Source: Crotophaga sulcirostris
Taxonomy: Eukaryota > Chordata > Aves > Cuculiformes > Crotophagidae
Direction of reading: 5' to 3'
NCBI GenBank assembly: GCA_013397455.1
Contig: VYZB01000076.1
Location: 1,087,522 to 1,151,521, forward strand
DNA: 64,000 nt
Below, piece by piece: positions 26,542-39,465 of this stretch (position 1 is its first letter; every line of letters starts with the position of its first letter). A program made the translations under genes and the position numbers. The notes under the pieces were generated by a model. That model did not search any database and had not been told where the DNA came from. It saw nothing but the letters and a program-made list of their open reading frames with translations.

Positions 26542-29500
26542 ACCGCATAGCTGGTTTGAAAGCTTTAGATAGTTATTTCTAAAAGTCTAGATATTTTCTA
26601 CTGAGACCCAAGTATAGATACCAGCAAGATGGAAAGGTTTCAAATATCACCATAAGTAATTAAGTTTGTACGAAATATTTACGATGATGTCACAGTAAAG
26701 TATTGTTTAAGCATGTAGCCATTTGACAGTATCTGCTGAAATATATTATACTATGAGCACAGAAGGAAATTCAGATAAGTGAACATGTTTAATCTGTATT
26801 TTGTTTTCTAGCTATACAGTCCTGTTTGCATTGAAATAAAGACTATGAATTAAGCAGTAAGATCAGCTTGGCAATAGCGATTTTTAAAGTTGTGATAGAT
26901 AAGTTTGGGCATTTCAAAAATAACAGTTGTATAGCAACAGTGTACCGTGATGCCCTCATCTTTTTTTTTGTTTACATACCAAAATCTGTTGGAGTGAGCA
27001 AAAGCTGATCATGGGTGGCCTTGGAAAACAAGAAGGGGTTATTGTGAAGAAACAGCTTGGGTGGGGGAAGGAAAAGGGGAAAATAAACTCTTCCAAACCA
27101 GCTCTTTACCACAAGTGGCAAACAGAAACAGGTTGTCATTAAATGACAAGCATAGGGACCTCTTTCAAGTTCTATTTATTAGCTTCCAGACATTTTCCAA
27201 CCTGATACTGGTACAAATTAAAGGTATAATTAATTCTACCACTCAGTTAAAACGTTGTCCCCAGAAGAGAGATTTCAATAAAATTTTGTGTGGGTACAAC
27301 ACTATTCCTGTGATGCAAATTGCAAAAGTGGGCCTGAGTGAAAGCTATACTGTAAGAATAAGAGATATCCTTTGCCAAAAATAATGTTTATGATTAAAAA
27401 TGAGTAAAAAAATCGTTGTTGCATAATTATCCAATATTCAAAAGTTTTCTAGGAAATAAGAAAATATACACACAGAAGTAGGGTAAGGCTTGGAAAAAAG
27501 TTATTCAGAAAAGGAATAACTAAATCACCAAAAACTCTTGTTCGGTTTTTTTTTGCTGTTTGGTTTTTTGATTTTGTTTGTTTCAACAAGTCTAAATTTC
27601 ACAGCTCCTAATGGTGTTTTAAAATATAGTTTGAATTTATAGCACCGTAAGTGTCTACCAACTGGCTGTGCTATAATGTGCATTAAGAAGGTTGAGGTAT
27701 GCACAAGCCGCCTGCCTTAATGAACTGTTAGTTACTTATTGATATAGGTCTTTAGTTTCTATGTTAGCCTGAGCACCCAAAACTGCTTTACATGTCTGCT
27801 TCTCTTCTAAATGAAAAGAAAGGAATTGCTCTATAATTTTCCCCTTATCAGACATTAACAATACAGAGGGCACTCACACTAGTACCTTATTTCACATATA
27901 CAGGTGACTATGATCTGACTGGTTCACTATGTTAATAAAATGAATAGCAGCCCTGTTTTCAGGAATATAAAACTTACCTTAAAGGGCTATGATCCAAGTG
28001 GGATTTTTTTTTATTTTTAACATAGCACTTCTATTAAAAACTAAAAAAATGGTTTGAATATTAAAGTGCCGATATAATCATTATATTTTGAAAACAGTCA
28101 CTGGCATGCATTCCCACAGAAAATAGGAAAGACAGTAGCCATAAACATAGTCTTGGTAAGGTAAAGATGTTAAGATGACAATGATTAGCACACCAAGTGT
28201 TTTACTATTTCTTGCTGTTGGAAACAGTTTAAGTTTACATTTATATGTCTTTAGAGTTACTGCTCTACACACAGTTAATAAGATAGTAATTAAACTTTGA
28301 GCAGAATATTACTTGAGGATCTGAGCTGTTGCAGTTACAGCTTGCCTTTTTCTTGCATCTTTCCAGCCTCTGAAGAAGATCACCTATAGGTTTCGTTCTT
28401 CCTTCTTTCAAGTTGTTATTAGAAGCATTAACTATGGGAGGAGATGATGTATATTTGTGCAGCAGTGAATGAGAGGCAGCACTGTACGCCCTGTGCTCCT
28501 CATGCTGTTGGAGGAGGTCTGCCTTTTGCTTATCCTACCTGGGGGAAGAGCTGTTCTCTAGATACCTAATCTAGCAACTCCTTGCTTGGCTGAGAAGGAG
28601 GAGGAGGGTTCTGGCTGGCTCCAATGAATTAATTGTTTCTTTATCAAAGCTGTCAATGTATACAGGCACAAGGGTGCGTTTTTCAGGGAATTCGCGTCAT
28701 TTTATAATCTCTTTTTTTTCTCACCATGGAAGCAGAAGGGAGCAGAAGCAGCTGCTCTATTCGTTGCAATTTATCATTAATCTTCAGTCAAGGTCTCTCA
28801 GTCTTTCTGAAACATTCTTGAAATCCATTGCAGTGAAAATGCGAGACTCCTGGAGACTTATACTCTGCCTAAGTCTACTTAAATATCTAAATATTGTAGT
28901 CCTGTGTGAAGTTATTTGTCTGCCATGATTGATTGTAAATGTAATTTGAATAGGAATCCATTAGTACTTTAATCCTGTAAACATAAGTGAATATTTCGTT
29001 ATGTTACTATGAAATCAAGTTTACAAGACCATATTTTGTGCATTTTATTTTCTAATTCATCAGTAACACCCTTGCTTATGTCATGAAGTATGTACAATAT
29101 GACAAGACACTTACAGGAAAACAAGTACACATTTGGGTTTTTTTCTGCAGTTTTGTCAGGGAGAGGTCTCACAGGCAAGAGAGACTCCATCAGTGCACTG
29201 AGTGTTTAGTCATGTTGTGGTGCAACGTGCAAGCATATGATGACCTTCAGTGCTCAGTGTTATTGTAATTTAGTGATCAGAGATTGGTGTTTGCAAAGTA
29301 TTTGCAGTGTCGGACTCTGTTATGTATATATATCTATATATAACTTCTGCAGACATTTGTTTTGCTCCACCAGTAGCTAATGACAACACACAGAAGGATC
29401 TGTCTTTGAGAAATATCGAAAGCAATATGTGTCCCATATGCATCAAAATTGCAGGCTAAAGCAAAGCCTTTAGCATGATTTTGGCAGTCTTTTTTGGAAG

Positions 29501-31140
29501 GAAAAAAAATCCTAAATTGTAAAGTGCGTGACAGTTAAATATACTGATTTTTTTAGAAAATTTTATGCCAAAAAAATATGAGGTCAGGGGAAATGTGGCG
29601 TGCTGTGAAGTTACGTATATTTTGTTGTTACTTGTTGAAAATATCAAGTACATTGTTGGCATTAAGGAAATAAAATTAGGAAAGCCTTTTCCATAAGAAA
29701 AATGGATCTTGGTGTTTATCGATAGTGTAATTCCTCAGCCTTAACTGACAGACAGCAATACTTTTGGCTACTAGTTTTAGAGAGAATTTACTTAAAAAGC
29801 AAACAGAAGCAAAAAGGTTGATAAGGGAAATAAAAAGACATATTCTTACCCCTGTAGAAACATCCAGAAAGAGCCCTGACTGTATTTCAATTGATTATTT
29901 CTTTGCATATGTTTTTATTCATTTTGTATACGTTTATACAAGTATCATCTTTCATTTTGCTATTTTTAATTAAAAATCTGGTTGCATTTACTATTGGCCT
30001 GATGTGACATAACATCCTATGCAGTCCTGATGGCAACACAGTAGGCTACTACAGACACTGCGGTAGAGCAAATGCCAAATCACGCCTGCAGGCAGATGGA
30101 AAAGTACAACATGCATGGTAATTCCAGACCAATTGAAAAAATAACTTCTCTTACACTATCAGATAGAAACATATTAAAGAAAATCTGCCTTTTTATACAT
30201 TTAAATAAATATGTTGTGTAAGACCAATTACATTGGGTAATGTATTTGAACAAATATGCAGCGATTGGGATATTTTGTTGAGTGTATCTGCTGTGCCTAC
30301 CAATCATATTAAAACCATGCAGGTAGCAATCTTATTTATTCTTGCTTAAAAAGAAGTTTAGATGTGAAAACCTGGAAGCTGAAGGACATATTGTCACGAC
30401 CTTTCTCTTTTTAACCTATTATATATGTTCAGCTAAAGACTAACAAGTTATTGCTCACTAGGTACTTAAAATCTGGGGGCTGTTAGCACCTGCTCTCAGT
30501 ATTATCCTTGTGTCGTGCTTCAGTTGGGATAGACCAACTTTTTCAATATCTTAAAGCAGACAAGTGAAAAAAACCCACAGACCTGCTGTTCTGCTTTTGA
30601 AAAAAGGGAATGTGCCTTTGCTTTGCTGAGAAGTGCCTTCTATGTAATCAGATAACTGTTGTCGGCCATTCTAATTAATCTGGTACTTGTCAGTTAGAAT
30701 AATTTTTCATAGTTCAGTGTTGTTCATGATAAACTAGTTTCTTTTGTATATAATTTTTTATAGAACCTAACTAGACTTATAAATCTTGCTTCATATAATG
30801 TCAAAATGATTATGCTTAGAAACAGAAGCAATAAAAATACAAATCTTCATACATCTGTCATTTAGATTTTAAAAATAATATTTGATTTACCCTACATTCA
30901 GTTTGTATAACAAGAAAAATAGCAAAAATGTAGGTTAAACAATATATATAAGTGGAAAAGTAGGAGAATTAGGGGATTTTTTTGAACTTTTTCTGCAGGT
31001 GTAGAGTGAAATCAGTTGAGGTTATTTCTTGTCCAACTTTCATATTTAGCATGCTTGTTTCTATGCATGTAACAGTTTCTCATGTTATTTTTTTTAATTT
31101 TTAAAGGTAGCACAAAGTTTACTTCCCAGCTCAAAGAATG
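26542..31140. other. Intronic sequence, no gene seen
   Basis: AT-rich. The 107-codon open frame at 27061-27384 lacks any recognisable feature. Confidence 0.6.
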
Positions 31141-31258
31141 GCACTGAGTGCCATGGTTTAGGTGATGAGATGGTGTTAGTGTTGGCTTATAGGTTGGACT
31201 TGATGATCTCAGAGGTCCCTTCCAACCTGGTTATACTGTGATACTGTGATACTGTAAT
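31141..31258 (+). mobile_element. CR1 LINE, very short 3' end with TGATACTG tail
   Basis: About 118 bp of CR1 3' UTR: 'AGTGCCATGGTTTAGGTGAT', 'GGTTGGACTTGATGATCTC', 'CCCTTCCAACCTGG', then a repeated TGATACTG tail (three units, the last imperfect). It matches the 3' ends at 38806-39160 and 58311-58655 and so belongs to the same subfamily. Confidence 0.92.
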
Positions 31259-32189
31259 GAGTTTATGGGAGTCTGTATGGGACACTAATTAGGGTATAGG
31301 GATAAACAAAATTTTCAGACTGGGTAAGTAATCAACCTGAACTTAAAAGCTTACTCTGAAAGATAGAAGTGGTCACAGGATTCACTTGGTCATGAAGACC
31401 AAAGATTTTTCTGGTGTTTGGGCACTTCAGTTTCTGATTCATTTTGCAAGCCATTGGGACTATTTATACAGTGGAAGATTCGATCTGGCATAAAAAGAAA
31501 TAGAAATCTCCAGCAGAATCTCCATCTTCTGATATCTTATGGCTGTTCTCAGAAATATAGTACAGCGTCACTGTCCCTCTGAGTTAGCCTTGCTTACTGA
31601 TGAGTGGTGACTGGGAAGTTTTCTCTGGTTTGCCTGTTTCTCTGACAGAAATGGCAATTCTGGCATTTGAAGCATTTAAAAATGGGAAGAGAAATGCCAA
31701 TGAACAGCAAGAGACACACTAGCTTTTGGAGAAACAGGGAAGAATGTCCATGAGGAGTCCAGAAACGAACAAATTTATGAGCTTTTTCAGCTCTGTTGTT
31801 CTATGTGCAGCTAGTTAGTGCAATTTAATCTATTAAAGGCCATCTGAATTTTAACTCTGTCTTTACCTTCCTTGAGGAAACAGCATAATAAAGCCCAAAG
31901 AATTAGCTTAGCTTTCCAATGAGACCAATGAGAGAAGTGCAAAGAGAAATGTGATAATGAGATAAGCACTCAACCCCAGTAAAGCCTATGTCCATGACTG
32001 AGCATGACACTTGAAGGTTACTTGCTCAAAGATTATCAGTGAGAATGACTATTAATCCACAAAACTTGACCTGCAGAGGAAGGCCAGAAGAATTGAAGTT
32101 ATTCAAGGAGGGGTGGGAAGAATGGAGGCATGCTTCAAGCATTAACAGGATGACTGCCAGGAGTAAGAGAGTAAAGGCAGGATCTTTCC

Positions 32190-32320
32190 TCCACTGTAGT
32201 GAAAAAGATTCAACTTAGACTTCAGGAACAACTTTCCAACTATTAAGTGTCAGATTATGTAAGGAAATGGAGTGGTCTGTCTGCCAGAAGAGCTTGGGCC
32301 CCTTCCAGCCTGTTGCAAGT
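32190..32320 (+). mobile_element. Possible ancient CR1-like 3' remnant
   Basis: 'CAACTTAGACTTCAGGAACA', 'CTTTCCAACTATTAAG' and, further on, 'CTTGGGCCCCTTCCAGCCTG' follow the order of the 3' end of old amniote CR1 elements (RT tail, valley, then the final CCCTTCCAGCC block). The divergence is heavy and the limits are uncertain. It could be chance resemblance; a RepeatMasker run with amniote CR1 consensuses would settle it. Confidence 0.35.
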
Positions 32321-35300
32321 TTCTCCTAACATGGCTAGTGGTACACCATCCTCACATACCTGACTTAATTCCTGGTCTCTTTCTTGCTACTGCATGTTTA
32401 AAGGCTCTTCTTCAGCAGTTTTTTCTTCTGTAGGTGTATATGCATAATGATTTTTTTTTTCATCATGGAAAATTACTTTTTAAACTTCTAACAGGAAGTG
32501 TGCAACAACTGAGTAATGTTCTTCAGAAATTTTTCTGATTATCTCTCAAGCAATTTCTGCTTTGTGTGCTGTACCAAGTGCCTATTTACAGCAAGGAAAT
32601 ACAAACAAATCTCTTTCGGCAAAAGAACAGGTTATTTACTCCATCTTTACCCTTTTTATAGCATTTTTAAAACCAGCTAGTATTCTCCTTATACTATATT
32701 GGTTCTTGGGTTATCATTTCTTCATTTTTTTCTCATTTAGTGGGTACAGTCCTCTTCCTCCAATGGGTGGAAGTTACTTTCTTCCTCCTAGATGTATCTT
32801 TTCAGGTGATTTTATCTGCAGCTTTTATACTGACAGCACACATGCATCTCTATACAGATCTGTTTTAAGTCTATTGAGTCAGAATCTCTATAGATCTTTC
32901 CAGTAGTACCTGAGACAAAATAGACAAAAATAAACTTAAACTTTATTTTAGTGATATTAGAAATGTCAGCTTACTTTTTTTTTCAAGCAAGTGTTGTATT
33001 CTATGTTCATCCCAAACTTCTCTTAGGCACAGAAGAACGTTGCAGTGGCAAAGACTGAAATCCTCCAGTGGAAGATGTATTAGTGTACATTCTGTTGAGT
33101 ATTGATAAAGCTACCATTTTCCTCTGTGTGCTTAATTGCTCCATGAACTCCTGGGTCTAGTTTTAAGATGACAGCCAGATGCTGTGGACATACCTGTCAC
33201 AAACCAAATGGAGGGTTAGTGACCAAACCCCTTATTTTGCCCTCAGCATAACTAGTTAATTGATAAACTCTTCCCAGGCAACAGAAACCCACTTATCATA
33301 TGAAACAACTTGTTACAACAATTTTATGGGATAGTGACTGCATCTAATGTTGGATGTAGGAAGGCACGTAAGCCAAAAGCTGTAGAAGCTCCATTTTCAT
33401 GTGGTCTCTACATACAGTTGGTTGGCATGTCCCTACTTAAATTTCTGCCAGCCAGCACCGACAAGTCTCTTGTACACATGCCTGAACTGCTGTAATCTGA
33501 GCAAGATAACACCTGGCTTCTGCTTAAACCTGATTTTTTGCATAAATCTTCTGATAGCAGTGACCAGAAATGCAGGAGTTTCCGTAATTTCTTCCAAGTT
33601 GTAACAAGAGGAGGAGATTGGGCCAAGAAAGGGAGGTATGAATGCTTTGCATGGCTCATGATAACCTTGTGCTGTGTGGTGCAAGTAGTGTTCCCTTCCT
33701 TAGTGTAGCTGTGGTCTTGTGATTACAGTGATATCCTAGATGATGGGAGAGAAAGTTATGAGCACCTGGAATTAAAAGAGTGGCATACATCATACATTCT
33801 GGAAGCCTTGGTTGCTAGTCTTCTACACAGAGGATAGGCAATCTTGACAGAAAGGCAGAGAGGTTCGTACCTGCTTTCCTGTTTGCCATTTCCCTCTGTC
33901 CTCTGACAGTTACACAAATGGATGCCCTGAGGTTTCTGACTCCTCACGTGCTGCTTACTGAAAGCCAAAGGATACAGATGTGTTCTGAGCTATATACCTG
34001 CACAACAGGCTTAGAAACTGTTAGTCTGAAGGCATCCATGTCTGTTGTTCTTGGATCTCTCAACTTATGGTAACGCTTCTGTGGAGGCTGCAAAGGAGAA
34101 GTGGTGAATGGCTCCTGACTGAGGGTCTTCGACTTTTCTGTGATTTCCAGCTGCCTTGGCAGTCTTGAAGGCTTTTAGAATTACTGTGAAATCATTGAAA
34201 TGAAATTTGTGGCTGAATCTGAAAGACCCACCAGTGGATTTAGGATTCAATCTGCTAGTTTAGTGAGCTCACAAATAGGATAACCATCCATAGGGAGATG
34301 TTCTTTTAATATTAAGGTAACTCTCTGAAATCTAGGTAAGCAATTTAGGAAGATAAGGGTTAACTTGCAATGGAATTTCACTATTTAGGCAATGGAAGAA
34401 AAACTGTGCTTTTTTAAAGACAGGATATTTTATTCAAATGTAGACATGAGGTTTGTAATTTGGTGACTGCTGTAAAACCATGAATCCACATTCACACTAA
34501 CTTGTTAATTAGGACCTTATTCTTAGTAAGTGATTAACAAACTTAGTTGAGTCATCACCCACAAGCTAGTCAGTGGGTGCATACCATCAGATCCTCACTC
34601 GTACACAAACTCCCTGATTTTCAGCCCCAGCTTGTCAGCTGCCACTGGCCCTGGAGGAATGGATCGAACAGAGCTGTCATCCCTTAGGATTCAATTGTAA
34701 CACTTGTGATATTTGGTGTTTTACATAATGCCTGGGTTCCTGCATCGTTGTTATGCAAGAGTCTCCATCCTCACTGCAAAAAGAAATTCTTGTTTTCTTT
34801 TTTCCCTCTAAATGAGTAGGTCAAGCTCGAACTCTGAACCTTGTAGAACTGGGGAGCGAGGTGGGGAGGAAGAGAATGCCACTGTGATTTCTTTTTAATC
34901 TTATTTTAATTGAGGAAGGGAACAAGTAGGTTTTGCAGTTTCTCTTCAGTAGACAGTTTCTCTTTGTTTAAACCCCTTCTGAATTGCTTTGGGAAATGCT
35001 TCGCTGGCATTATGCTGCATCAGTGCCATGCCCTGGCTCTCCACTCAGGAGGCGATTACGTCTATGATAAAGTTCATTAGTTACTTCTGTTGCTGTAGCT
35101 TGGCATTTCAGGACTACCCATATTTTTCTCCTGTTGTGAGAAATGAAAAAAGATTGTCTCTTGTAAGGCTACATGGCTTTTGAAGGAGTACTTTTTAAAA
35201 AAATTCTGTCACTATAATAGGACATAAAATCATAATGCATGCTTTTTGTTTAGAAGGGCTGCTACCAGTATGGTCAATTGTTTCTGTAACTGATAAGACC

Positions 35301-36639
35301 TCAGGAAAGTACTGACAGTCTTTAAGTTATGTGAACCCACAGGACAGTAGCCCTCTGGTTCTTCGACTGTGGTGTAATATAAAAATCTCAAAAGCATATT
35401 TTACACCTGAAATTTTGTCTGTGGGATGCTTCTACTAACCTTTAAACCTTATAAACTATTCAACCATTGTGCTTTTATAATATGCAGGTCTAGAGTGGTT
35501 GTCATTATCTTGAAGTGTAACGCAAGCCAGTTCTTTCACTGTACTATTTGTATTTCCATTCTGGTGTGTCTGAATGTCTGCATCATTGTACTACGCAAGT
35601 GCATTTTTCATACTTAAAAATAGACTCAATAACCATCTTCCTCCTCTGCCTTTCATTTTACAACTGCAGTAGCAGCTACATTTCCTGTCTCAATAGCACT
35701 TACGAAGCAATTAGGCAAATTTGGGACAGATCTTGCCACTGAATGCTAGACAGATTTCTCTTTATTCTCACGAGGACTTGTGTGTGTGAAAGCTAACAGA
35801 TTATACCCTAATGGCCTGGTTCTTTTCCTGCCCCTGCAAGAAGCACTATTCTCGCTTTACACACACGCCATTTGATTTGGTGCCACAAAATGAAATTAAT
35901 GGATCCTCTAATTGGTCAATTGTAATTAATTAGTATCAAAAATTATTCATCTTTGTCTCTGTTGTACCTTCTGTTGTCTTCAGTGACTACTGCTCATGAT
36001 TATACCACTGCAGGAAATTATTAGCGCACAAATTAGAAAGACTTCTAAATAGTGAAATAAAGAGATGTAAAAATCTTCAGTATTTCAGTAAAATCTCACT
36101 GTTTCAACTAAATTGAAGGAGAAAATAACTATTTTTTTATCAGGTAAAATATCCGTATCTTACCTAGCACCATGATTAAGCTAAATATTCTGTACATTTC
36201 CTTATAAAAGATAAATATAAATGAGCACATCAATCACATCAATCCATTGCTGTATTTCTGCCCTGTAATAAATTACAAAACCGGATAAATCAGAATATTC
36301 CCCAAAATAGAACATTACTTAGACCATCCCAATAAATTACACATCCTCCACAAGAGCAATGAGTATATGTTTGTCCAACACATCTCAGCATTTCCTGTTG
36401 TTGTTATTCTTGCCCTCTGCTCAGGGCACAGACAAACATCTTTAAAACTATTAGGAGTCATAAGCATGCTAATGCAGATTTACTGCCCTCATTTTTATGA
36501 AGGATTTCAAACCTGTATCTATCAACTTCTCACAAAGACCCACTAAACCATCACTGTGTTGGCTGTTCAGCTGTTTGGGGGAAGTTACATATCCTCTTGT
36601 CAAGGCTGTCACATTTTGTATTACTGAAGAGAACTTTCT
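32321..36639. other. Intronic sequence, no gene seen
   Basis: Includes an AT-rich segment with several TAATT cores at 35880-35960. The rest shows no repeat that I recognise. Confidence 0.6.
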
Positions 36640-37265
36640 TGCTTGGGTCCAGAGAAGAGAAATGCGCTATGGAAAGGAGCAACAGAAACAACACGGAAGG
36701 ACTCAGAGTGCGAAGTCATGCATTTTGAAACTAATAGCAAAAAATTCTACACAGATTTGAGGCTTGAGCCATCTGTAACTGTAGACCACCAGTGTGATGT
36801 GTATGCAAAACGTAATTCAGTTTTGTCATGGCAAGGGGTTCTTGCTAGGAACAGGAAAGAAGTAGTACCACAGTATAAGATATTGGTAATACCTCATTAA
36901 ATCGTTAGAATATTCTGTAAAAAATCTGCCCAAAATATTCATATAATTTAAACTGGAACAGCGTAAAAGAGGTGAATAAGAGAGTGGAATACGTATCTTG
37001 GGAGAAGAGATTAAAAATGTCATAACTTGTTTTCTGAAATGATGATGAGAGAGTACGTGAATATTTTCAACTAGCTTTGAGGCTTATTATCACGGAGGAA
37101 GAGTAATTCTTTCTGTTGAGAGAGCAAATGTGTGTATAGTAGTCATAAAGTATTTAGATTAGAAGATTTTAAAATGTTTCTAAACGTCCACAGAGTAGAA
37201 GCTCTGGGGCAGCCTGCATCAAAGGAGGTGATGGGGGCAGAGAGCTAGGAAATATTTAATGACTG
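36640..37265 (+). mobile_element. Ancient, degenerate CR1-like LINE remnant
   Basis: Successive short segments match, by eye, the order of old amniote CR1 reverse-transcriptase ends. These are 'CAAAGTCATGC'-like at about 36712-36723, 'CACCAGTGTGATGTG' at about 36787-36801, 'AAAACGTAATTCAGTTTTG' at about 36808-36826, 'GTAGTACCACAGTATAAGA' at about 36862-36880, 'AAACTGGAACAGCG' at about 36950-36963, and 'TGGGGCAGCCTGCATC' at about 37205-37220. Frames are broken throughout; the open frames at 36497-36760 and 36643-36900 cover only part. It has diverged much more than the other CR1 copies and must predate them. Confidence 0.65.
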
Positions 37266-38179
37266 CATGTAGACTGTGTTACTACGTTTATATAGGGCAA
37301 GTGTTGAGAAACTGTAGAGAGTTTGTTGTGAAACATCTAGGCTTAGGATGAGTCATTGAATGTCTCACTGGTTGGTAAACCCGGGAGGGGTTAAAAAGTT
37401 TTGAGTTCTGTTGGTTGTGGCGATTTGGACAATTGTTATCTGAATATCACATAAATAATCATATTACTTAAGGTTTTGTGCTAGGTGAGCTCAATGACTA
37501 GTAAGGATTTCAACCTGTAAGATGAACGGCTTGGCTTTTTTCTGCTTTATTTATTTTTTTTCTTACCTTCCTTTTAAGCATTGGAAACTGGCTACAGAAA
37601 GAGAGTGCAGCAAGGCATTCTGGTATTTCTGTTATTAGGTAGCTCTTTTGCTTGGTGTGTTCAGCTCATGAGTGCAGGTGTTCCAGGAGAACAAAGAAGC
37701 AGAGGGACAATTGCAGGTGGAGGAATCCTAGAAGCTTATCAGGGAAACAGTGCACCCTGACCCAGCTATTCACAGGTCTGCTGCAAGAGGGTGATTGGTC
37801 CCATTGTCAAGTTTTAGATCCATCAAGATCAGTCAACTGGAGAGAGTCTTGGGACCATTTTGAGAAGAATGACATTGTTGACTGTACGATGTGGGAATCA
37901 GTATGGGATGCAGAGGAATAGCATCTTATTATGAGATGTTTAGAGGAGGAACCATAAGCGGGAAAGAAGAGAGAGGTATCAACGCAAATTAAGGAGGAAC
38001 GAGCATGAGATAATTGTGAGGAAAGGGGTTAAAAGAGGTTGCTTGCATGTAAACAGGTTACTGGTTAGTACACTTGTCTGGCTGTGCCCTGTGTCTGACC
38101 ATTTGTCCTGTCTTCATATCAAACTTAATTTCCAACTAGTTTTCTGGCTGAGAGCTCTCTACTTTGTGCACATCTGTGC

Positions 38180-38717
38180 GTAAGGAGGTCTAAGGGCCAG
38201 CAGCTGCAGTGGGGACTGTGACCTATGCACCTGCTATGCCAGAAACTGGAGCAAGTGTGGGTATATATGCAGCATACGATCACTAGCAAACATCAAGCTA
38301 GACAAGTGAGCAGCAGGAGAGTCCTGGGAGCCAGATATTGAAGCAGCCTGGAGTCTGGGCCACATAGTGAAGAGACCAGAGGGTACGAGAGCTGGCTGCT
38401 GGAAGGATCATGAAGCCAAAAACAACCACAAAAGAGAGTTTGGGGCCCCGGGGAACAGCATGTCCTACACATATGTTTATGCTTGAAGCACCTGGAGACC
38501 AGAGAACCCAAGGGAAAGTTAATGGGTAGGCCTCTTCAAGGCCAGTGGCTGGAGAGACCTGTAATGTGCTTCTGTGTGCCTGAGCACCAGCAGCTGGTGC
38601 TGGTGGACCTCAGGGGCTCATATATCCAGGTGCCAGCAGCTGGAGAGTCCTGGGTGTCCAGGGACAGCTGCTGGACAAACTGAATATCTAAGTCCCACTA
38701 CTGGAGAGGTCCATGTT
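38180..38717. repeat. GC-richer region with degenerate internal CAGCAGCTGGAGAG repeats (possible left part of an LTR-like element)
   Basis: Variants of AGCAGCTGGAGAGTCCTGGG recur at about 38309, 38343, 38391, 38488, 38541, 38585, 38633, 38663 and 38695, with a spacing of about 45 bases in the clearest part (38541, 38585, 38633). A TATATA at 38262-38267 lies in the 5' part. I do not recognise the family. Its composition differs from the AT-rich intron around it, and a similar-looking block follows the CR1 at 39186. It may be a non-autonomous LTR remnant or a decayed minisatellite. Confidence 0.45.
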
Positions 38718-38721
38718 GTGT

Positions 38722-38805
38722 GTGTATATAGATGTATATATATGATATATCTATATCTATATGTATGTGTATGTATGCATATATATGTATATACATGTAT
38801 AGATA
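38722..38805. repeat. (TA/TG/TATC) microsatellite
   Basis: An imperfect TATA, TGTA and TATC tract. It lies directly before the CR1 copy at 38806, as if the element inserted at its edge. Confidence 0.92.
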
Positions 38806-39160
38806 TATTCTTAGGGGAGACCTTATTGCTCTCTACAGCTACCTAAAAGGAGACTGTAGTCAGGCAGGGGTTGGTCTCTTCTCTCAGGTGACCAGTGACA
38901 GAACTAGAGGACATGGACTCAAGCTTCGTCAGGGAAAGGTTAGGCTTGATATTAGGAACAAATTTTTCGCTGAAAGGGTGATTGGCCATTGGAATGTGCT
39001 GCCTGGGGAGGTAGTGAAGTCGCTGTTCCTGGAGGTATTTAAGAGGAGACTGGACTCAGTGCCATGGTTTACATGATGGGTTGGTGTTGGTGTTAGTGTT
39101 GGGTTATAGGTTGGACTCGATGATCTCAAAGGTCCTTTCCAACCTTGTGATACTGTGATT
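38806..39160 (+). mobile_element. CR1 LINE, 3' end with TGATACTG tail, inserted beside an AT microsatellite
   Basis: Sense CR1 from 'TTAGGGGAGACCTTATTGC' through 'CAGGTGACCAGTGACAGAAC', 'TTCGCTGAAAGGGTGATTGG' and 'GGTTGGACTCGATGATCTC' to a GATACTGTGATT end. A 114-codon open frame at 38732-39076 ([20 protein letters not shown]) is the translated remnant. It is very similar to the copy at 58311-58655 and truncated within about 15 bases of the same point. Sequence of similar GC-rich character flanks it on both sides (38180-38717 and 39186-39465), which suggests it landed inside an older repeat. Confidence 0.94.
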
Positions 39161-39185
39161 TATATATATCAAGCACTTTCATCCT

Positions 39186-39465
39186 GATCAGCCAGGAAAG
39201 GAAACAGGATGAGGCTACTGGTGCTGTCTGTGTTTCTGTGAGCACTGTTTTTCACCTGTGTTCATACGTGTGACTGGCCACCTGTATCTGTACCTGCATA
39301 TGTTGTGAATTCTCTCTGGGGAATACCTACTTAGCCTCGCTGCTAGCTATACCTGGGGGCACAGAGCCATGGCAGCCTTGCCTCTGTTGGGCCACTGGAT
39401 TCAGCAGCTCTAACAAAGGTCACTGAGTTTCACAGAATAAATTCTGTGTTTCTATGTAGGTCAAG
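39186..39465 (+). repeat. Possible right part of the same LTR-like element, with an AATAAA signal
   Basis: This block, of moderate GC content, follows the CR1 3' tail. It contains 'GTGAATTCTCTCTGGGGAAT', 'GGGGGCACAGAGCCATGGC', 'TGGATTCAGCAGCTC' and an AATAAA at 39436-39441 followed by a T/G-rich tract, as in the R/U5 end of many LTRs. This resembles avian retroelement LTR ends from memory, but I cannot name a family. No coding potential is seen, and no paired second LTR was found in the window. Confidence 0.35.

Noticed and set aside
38732..39076. 114-codon + strand open frame as a gene
   Set aside because: It starts in a microsatellite and continues into a CR1 3' end.
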